9,680 nucleotides of DNA from Bacillota bacterium (GTDB taxonomy: Bacteria > Bacillota > Clostridia > Lachnospirales > Cellulosilyticaceae), in the NCBI GenBank assembly GCA_023457875.1, contig JAEXBC010000072.1:1-9680 (forward strand), read 5' to 3'. Both the position numbers and the translations under genes were made by a program. The stretch's first letter is position 1, and every line of letters begins with the position of its first letter. The notes under the pieces were generated by a model that was not told the DNA's origin, ran no database searches, and saw only the letters and a list, made by a program, of their open reading frames with translations. Below are positions 6,470 to 9,680 of the stretch, piece by piece.

Positions 6470-6508
6470 AAAAAAGGTACCTACCGGGGAATTTGTAAGT
6501 ACCTTTTT
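6470..6508 (-). terminator. Intrinsic terminator in the leader of the late operon
   Basis: Perfect 10-bp arms (6471-6480 with 6499-6508) are extended by three more pairs (6482-6484 with 6495-6497). In minus-strand RNA the joining position is a U-G wobble, giving a continuous 14-bp stem; in plus-strand RNA it is a C-A mismatch. TTTTTT follows on the minus strand. The hairpin lies between the late promoter (6531-6558) and the ribosome binding site of the first late gene (6452-6460), so it would cut late transcription short unless overridden. It also ends transcripts from the regulator gene. Confidence 0.82.
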
Positions 6509-6530
6509 GGTATAAAACTATTTTTCTTTT

Positions 6531-6558
6531 AGTATAGCATATACAATATGCTACACAA
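6531..6558 (-). promoter_or_regulatory. Late-operon promoter with extended -10
   Basis: On the minus strand TGCTATACT gives an extended -10 (TATACT at 6531-6536, TGC just upstream). A weak -35, TTGTGT at 6553-6558, is spaced 16 bp away. The predicted start point is near 6524. A strong -10 with a poor -35 is typical of activated promoters. It is the only convincing promoter ahead of the packaging and head genes in this window. Confidence 0.65.
6535..6553. promoter_or_regulatory. Palindromic operator in the late-promoter spacer
   Basis: TAGCATAT and ATATGCTA form perfect 8-bp arms around ACA. The palindrome fills the spacer between -35 and -10 and touches both. A dimeric regulator bound here would block polymerase or, as in lambda Q systems, contact it from between the two elements. 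The bound protein is not known. Confidence 0.6.
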
Positions 6559-6587
6559 GACAATAAAAAGACAACAAAAAGACAATT
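6559..6587 (-). repeat. Three 11-bp direct repeats upstream of the late promoter
   Basis: Plus-strand GACAATAAAAA (6559-6569), GACAACAAAAA (6570-6580) and GACAATT (6581-6587) repeat with an 11-bp period; on the minus strand this reads TTGTCTTTTTG, TTGTCTTTTTA, TTGTC. The period equals about one helical turn, placing each TTGTC on the same DNA face, immediately upstream of the -35. These look like activator sites. The last copy overlaps the stop of the regulator gene. Confidence 0.6.
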
Positions 6588-7050
6588 ACTCCCACAGCTT
6601 AATACCATCTATTCCAAATAGTAGAACGCTTAACTCCTCTATTGCTTTTTTATGATCATTCTTGACAGTCCCCACACTACAGTTGTTTTTTTCTGCTATC
6701 TGTTCCATTGTAAGCCTATCTGCTTCCAAATACATACTTTCTATCACTTTGTATTTTCTAAGCTCATTACCCCCGCCTACTTCTGCTGTTAACCTGTAGT
6801 GGTTTAATAATCTGTCAATGTGCTTAACAATTATTATTGTCCGTCCTCTGGTCCTAAGAATAGATTTTATGTAAGTATTATCATTTGATCCAAACCCCTT
6901 ATCAATTTCTCCAGTTATCTCATCATGCTCTATTTCTCCTATGCTAGTTACTGCAGATTCATAATGTTGCTTAAGTTTTCGATAATTTCTAAGTAATAAC
7001 TTTGTATTGTATAGCCTTTTATCATAAGGTTTTTTAGTATTATCTGCCAT
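6586..7050 (-). CDS. Sigma-region-4-like HTH phage late transcription regulator
   Basis: The product is 154 residues from the ATG at 7048-7050, chosen because AAAGGAG (7060-7066) stands 9 nt before it; a longer in-frame start ten codons upstream lacks such a site. The N-terminal half is basic and helical (KRLYNTKLLLRNYRKLKQHY). A middle region with RTRGRTIIIVKHIDRLLNHY follows. The C-terminal part KYKVIESMYLEA-DRLTMEQIAEKNNCSVGTVKNDHKKA (about 100-137) is a helix-turn-helix like sigma-70 region 4. The layout (helical start, then a terminal sigma-like HTH, small size, position just before terminase) matches RinA/ArpU-type late regulators of Gram-positive phages, though I cannot assign the exact family. 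Its gene overlaps the helicase end by 11 bp, and its likely target, the late promoter, begins at its stop codon. Confidence 0.82.
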   Translation of the reverse strand: MADNTKKPYDKRLYNTKLLLRNYRKLKQHYESAVTSIGEIEHDEITGEIDKGFGSNDNTYIKSILRTRGRTIIIVKHIDRLLNHYRLTAEVGGGNELRKYKVIESMYLEADRLTMEQIAEKNNCSVGTVKNDHKKAIEELSVLLFGIDGIKLWE

Positions 7051-8444
7051 ACCCACACACTCCTTTCTTGTATAATGCAATTCTAGCTTTTACTGCTTCC
7101 ATTAAGGCGCTTTGCCCTTTGTCTTTATTTTTAAGTGCTCTTATTACCTGTTCGTCTATAGTGTCTTTAGCTACTAGATGATGGACTATAACACTCTCCT
7201 GTTGACCTTGCCTGTATAATCTTGCATTAGCTTGTAAGTAAAGCTCTAGACTCCATGTAAGCCCATACCATACAATTATGTGCCCTCCTGCTTGTATGTT
7301 TAGACCATGGCCTATACTTGCTGGATGTGCTAAGACTAACCCTATTCTGCCTTCATTCCAATCCTTGAAATCTTCTTTTGTCTCTAGGCTCCTTGGATTT
7401 AGACTTTTAAATTCTTCCTTCAGTGCTTCATAATCATGTTTAAAATTATAAAACACTAGAAGGGGCTGCTCCTGGCTGGTGTCTATTATTTCTCTTAAGG
7501 CCTCTAATTTACAATCATGTAAATGGTATACTTTCTTATCCTCATCATACAAATTACCATTAGCCATTTGAAGAAGTTTGCCTGCTACAACTGCAGCTGT
7601 GCCTGCTGTAATATCTTCGCCATTAAGATCAATAACCTGCTCCTTCTCAAATTCCCTGTATTTTTTAAATACATCTTCTGGAAGTCTTATCTCTATAAAG
7701 TTATCAATACGTTCAGGCATTTTAAGATGGTCTTCTGCTTTCATACTCACACAAATGTCACTTATAGCTTTATGTATGGCTCTTTCAGCCCCTTCTTTAA
7801 GGTCCCATTTATATGTCACATAGCCTTGCCCACTAACAGGATAAAAGTATCTGTCTTTATAGGCGCTAGCTGTTTTGCCTAAGCGTTCTCCGCGGTCTAG
7901 TAAATACATTTGTGGCCACAGTTCTATAAGGCTATTAGGTGTGGGCGTTCCTGTAAGTCCTATCACTCGTTTAATCAAAGGCGTTATCTTTTTTAGGGCT
8001 TTAAATCTTTTTGACTTGGTATTCTTAAAGCTACTAAGCTCATCTATCACCAATGCATCAAAAGGCCATTTTATCTTGTTCTCTTGGAGATACTCTATAA
8101 GCCATACAACATTATCGCGCCCCAGTGTGTAAATATCTGCTGGTGTATGTAATGCCGCTACACGTTGTTTTTGCGTTCCAGCTATCACCGATACCTTAAA
8201 TCCTTTCAAATGGTCCCATTTCAGTACCTCATCACCCCAAGTATTTTCAGCTACACGCTTAGGTGCTATAACAAGCACCTTGGATACATCAAAACTATTA
8301 AACATTAAATCGTCTAAAGCGGTTAGTGTGCATGAAGTCTTGCCTTAGTCAACCTAACCCCATATCTAAAAACAATCCGCATTTAGGCTTACTAAGTATC
8401 CAGTTAATCGAAAATTGTTGATAACTATGTGGGTTAAATCTCAT
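7040..8444 (-). pseudogene. SNF2/DEAD-like phage helicase, broken by a 10-nt insertion in Walker A
   Basis: The true start is the ATG at 8442-8444, after GAGGGGGTGG (8451-8460) and overlapping the HNH stop. It encodes MRFNPHSYQQFSINW... up to GLFLDMGLG, then hits TGA (8349-8351). The rest of the helicase resumes in another frame with KTSCTLTALDDLMFNSF, so removing 10 nt (8342-8351) restores GLFLDMGLG-KTS, the Walker A motif, and a 464-residue protein. The downstream part shows motif Ia VLVIAPKRVAENTW, motif II ALVIDELSSF, motif III GLTGTPTPN, and motifs V/VI HGLNIQAGG and QANARLYRQGQQ. No ribosome binding site precedes the internal ATG at 8303-8305, so a fragment lacking Walker A is unlikely to be useful. 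SNF2-type helicases of this kind sit beside VRR-NUC in phage replication modules. It is either a recent pseudogene, a sequencing error or a case of recoding (see findings). Confidence 0.85.
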
Positions 8445-8871
8445 TGGGTACCACCCCCTCTAAGAAGAACTTGTTTTCCAATTTATGAAACTTTGCATGC
8501 TGTTGTTGATTTTTAAACACCTTTAAATTATTAGGCGCATTGTTTCTTTTGTTCCCATCAATGTGATGTACTACCTCTCCCTGCATTAACTTTCTTCCCA
8601 GTATTTGCTCTGCTCTAATTCTATGCTCATGCCTGCCTTTAATTTTTCTATACCCATCACCCGCCCCAGTATCTAATCTTGCTTGTCTTACTTTTTCTTT
8701 CACTTCATCAGTCATGCGGCTTGGGTTAAGTTCTTTATTTAGGTTTGACATCTTAATACTTAAATACTTCTTAGAACATTCCCTACTACAAAATATATGC
8801 TTAAAAATTTCACATGGATATCGTTCTAATTCTTTACCACATTCCTCGCAAATTACTTTCACCTTTGGCAT
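8434..8871 (-). CDS. Freestanding HNH endonuclease with N-terminal zinc finger
   Basis: The 145-residue protein has two parts. Residues 1-35 carry CEECGKELERY and FCSRECSKKY, that is C8-x2-C11 and C28-x3-C32, a small zinc-binding finger. Residues 75-130 form the HNH_3 nuclease: GYRKIKGRHEHRIRAEQILG, VVHHIDGNKRNNAPNNLKVF and QQQHAKFH, with H102, H103, N116 and H125/H129 the probable catalytic and metal ligands. Such proteins usually act as homing endonucleases that spread into phage genomes. AGAGGTG near 8878-8885 overlaps the end of the VRR-NUC gene; only 1 bp separates its ATG from that stop. Its own 3' end overlaps the start of the helicase gene. It sits exactly between two replication genes, as expected of an inserted freestanding element. 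All key residues are present, so it is probably active. Confidence 0.9.
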   Translation of the reverse strand: MPKVKVICEECGKELERYPCEIFKHIFCSRECSKKYLSIKMSNLNKELNPSRMTDEVKEKVRQARLDTGAGDGYRKIKGRHEHRIRAEQILGRKLMQGEVVHHIDGNKRNNAPNNLKVFKNQQQHAKFHKLENKFFLEGVVPNEI

Positions 8872-8872
8872 T

Positions 8873-9148
8873 TCAAAACACCTCTCTTATCACTTTTTCT
8901 ATACTTTCATAGCTATCTACTATGAAAACACTTTGCCCCATATGCCTTAATTCTTCTATACGTTTTTCTTGTAGCTTTCTAGGCTTTTTGCCTGGAGCTT
9001 TAACTTCCACGAAAGCAGCCATACCATAGGCCCCTATTATTAACCTATCTGGCGTTCCTGCTATCCCCGTACATGCCAACTTTAGAATAATTCCGTTGTT
9101 GGCTTTTACTTTTTCAACAAGCTTTTTTTCAATATCTGATTCTCTCAT
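8873..9148 (-). CDS. VRR-NUC domain nuclease
   Basis: The entire 91-residue product is one VRR-NUC domain, a PD-(D/E)XK-type nuclease. Visible motifs: an early acidic helix (ESDIEKKLVEKVKA), GIAGTPDRLII with D34, FVEVKAPGKKP with E48 and K50, and KLQEKRIEELRHMG with Q60, followed by a VFIVDS strand. These match the catalytic D, ExK and Q of the family, so the enzyme should be active. Freestanding phage versions of about 90-100 residues are standard beside SNF2 helicases and VapE/primase proteins, and probably process branched DNA in phage replication or recombination. The ATG follows AGGTG (9154-9158). Upstream lies the long non-coding stretch with iteron-like repeats. Confidence 0.92.
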   Translation of the reverse strand: MRESDIEKKLVEKVKANNGIILKLACTGIAGTPDRLIIGAYGMAAFVEVKAPGKKPRKLQEKRIEELRHMGQSVFIVDSYESIEKVIREVF

Positions 9149-9430
9149 TTTTTCACCTACTCTTAAAGTAACTTTTTCTCGCGCGCACGCGCGTATACGC
9201 TCAAACGTGCGTTTTACGTGTGTATATCTCTATTAATATACTCTTTTTACCTTAAATAAGGATTTTTTGTTACCTTTGTTACCTTTTTCTATAAACCTTT
9301 GATAACCAATGCTTTAGGCAGTAACATTTTAGGCAACATTTAAGGTAACAATTTTTTATATATACTTTTTGTTCTCCTAATATATGGGTAACAGAATTTT
9401 GCCCTTTTAAAATGTTACCTATTTTGTTAC
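9149..9430. other. Non-coding region, candidate replication origin
   Basis: This is 282 bp without a gene between the VapE-like and VRR-NUC genes. It holds a GC-rich alternating block (9180-9200), a short palindrome CCTTAAATAAGG (9250-9261), repeated GGTAACA/TGTTACC words, and an AT-rich tract (about 9351-9370) that could unwind easily. Repeats, an AT-rich tract and position among replication genes fit a phage origin. I found no convincing promoter or RNA gene in it. Confidence 0.45.
9180..9200. other. 21-bp alternating purine-pyrimidine CG block
   Basis: CGCGCGCACGCGCGTATACGC alternates pyrimidine and purine without a break from 9180 to 9200 and contains the palindrome GCGTATACGC (9191-9200). 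A small pseudo-palindrome AAACG-TG-CGTTT follows at about 9203-9214. The composition is sharply different from the AT-rich surroundings. Such alternating CG tracts can adopt left-handed (Z) DNA under supercoiling, and here it directly precedes the VRR-NUC start. Confidence 0.55.
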
Positions 9431-9443
9431 CTATTTTGTTACC
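9268..9443. repeat. Iteron-like GGTAACA / TGTTACC repeats
   Basis: Exact TGTTACC occurs at 9268-9274, 9277-9283, 9413-9419, 9425-9431 and 9437-9443. The reverse complement GGTAACA occurs at 9344-9350 and 9387-9393. One-mismatch forms are AGTAACA (9320-9326) and GGCAACA (9332-9338). The first two are 9 bp apart, and the last three form a 12-bp tandem array (GTTACCTATTTT twice, then GTTACC). The array runs into the 3' end of the VapE-like gene, where it encodes its last residues. These look like binding sites for a replication initiator. Confidence 0.65.
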
Positions 9444-9680
9444 TTCCTAAATCCTCTTTGAGTTCCATAAAAACCACCAAATTTAATAGTCTTTTCGCTA
9501 TACTCCCAACCCTCTATATTTTTTAATAGGCCATTTATAACTTTTACATCATAAGCAGATCTACTTGTTAAATCGCCTTTGAATAATTCACACCATACTT
9601 CAAGGGCGCATACCTTATCACGCATAATGAAGTCCTCAGGTTCACCAAACTGATTACTATGTATGTAATCTCTCCTTGCC
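9431..9680 (-). CDS. VapE-like (virulence-associated E) phage replication protein, C-terminal fragment
   Basis: The frame is open from the right edge to TAG at 9431-9433 and gives about 82 C-terminal residues. An internal ATG at 9623-9625 is not the real start, because codons upstream (ARRDYIHSNQFGEPEDFI) continue the same protein without a stop. The tail DKVCALEVWCELFKGDL, then DVKVINGLLKNIEGWEY, then FGGFYGTQRGFRKV matches the C-terminal end of VirE/VapE family proteins, which are primase-helicase-like SF3 ATPases driving phage replication; the closing W-x-x-x...G-x-Y-G-x-Q-R-x-F pattern is characteristic. Catalytic domains lie outside the window. Its last codons are made of the GGTAACA tandem repeat, so part of the candidate origin lies inside the gene. 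Confidence 0.8.
   Translation of the reverse strand, partial: ARRDYIHSNQFGEPEDFIMRDKVCALEVWCELFKGDLTSRSAYDVKVINGLLKNIEGWEYSEKTIKFGGFYGTQRGFRKVTK

Noticed and set aside
7051..7080. Longer N-terminus for the HTH regulator (MHYTRKECVG...)
   Set aside because: The AAAGGAG site at 7060-7066 lies inside those codons and is placed correctly for the ATG at 7048-7050.
7523..8132. Several plus-strand open frames opposite the helicase
   Set aside because: They overlap each other and the conserved helicase motifs on the minus strand and have no convincing start signals; they are by-products of the codon use of the real gene.
8303..8305. Internal ATG as the true start of the helicase
   Set aside because: No ribosome binding site lies before it, the product would lack Walker A, and upstream codons encode the expected helicase N-terminus once the 10-nt insert is removed.
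8342..8444. Self-splicing intron interrupting the helicase, given the adjacent HNH gene
   Set aside because: The extra DNA in the helicase is only 10 nt, and the HNH gene lies before the helicase start and not inside it, so no intron is present.
8714..8950. Plus-strand open frame opposite the HNH and VRR-NUC genes
   Set aside because: It runs across two genes with clear catalytic motifs on the other strand and has no ribosome binding site.
9250..9269. Possible plus-strand terminator (CCTTAAATAAGG followed by ATTTTTT)
   Set aside because: The stem is only 5 bp and mostly A-T, and no plus-strand gene lies upstream for it to serve; kept only as a palindrome within the candidate origin.
9149..9430. 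CRISPR array suggested by repeated GTTACC words
   Set aside because: Repeats are 7 bp, in both orientations, with spacers of 2 to about 60 bp; no CRISPR-like repeat-spacer regularity exists.

Overview
This window is part of a tailed-phage genome, most likely a prophage of a low-GC Gram-positive bacterium, probably one of the Clostridia. The grounds are AT-rich DNA, strong AGGAGG/AGGTG ribosome binding sites, use of GTG and TTG starts, and protein families (VapE-type replication protein, VRR-NUC nuclease, SNF2 helicase, SPP1-type portal, MuF head protein, GP20-type scaffold) common in clostridial siphophages. Almost everything lies on the minus strand, so the phage order reads from the right edge to the left.

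Replication/early end (9680 to 7040): the C-terminus of a VapE-like replication protein runs off the right edge. After it comes about 280 bp of non-coding DNA with at least seven exact GGTAACA/TGTTACC motifs and a GC-rich alternating purine-pyrimidine block, a candidate replication origin. Then come a VRR-NUC nuclease, a freestanding HNH endonuclease and an SNF2-type helicase. The helicase is broken exactly in its Walker A motif by a 10-nt insertion.

Switch region (7050 to 6446): a small protein with a sigma-region-4-like HTH is followed at once by three 11-bp direct repeats, an extended -10 promoter whose spacer is a near-perfect palindrome, and an intrinsic terminator only about 16 nt past the predicted start point. 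The order regulator gene, promoter, immediate terminator, late genes resembles the lambda Q/pR'/tR' late switch, built here from unrelated-looking parts.

Late operon (6445 to 1): a 78-aa conserved-looking protein, small terminase, large terminase, portal, MuF head protein, a 99-aa acidic protein, a 41-aa protein, scaffold, and the N-terminus of the major capsid protein. The genes overlap or are translationally coupled as far as the 99-aa gene. The MuF protein has a roughly 115-residue C-terminal extension beyond the MuF fold, and the 99-aa gene starts inside its stop codon. This is the layout of phage MuF polymorphic toxin/immunity pairs and is the best candidate for an undescribed system here.

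Between MuF/99-aa and scaffold lies a cassette (about 886-1406) holding the only plus-strand gene, a 69-aa moron-like protein with its own -10 box, flanked by a 13/14-bp inverted repeat. Minus-strand terminators bound the cassette on both sides. Intrinsic terminators therefore lie within the late operon at three places. This makes sense if late transcription is antiterminated and the prophage is otherwise silent except for the moron.
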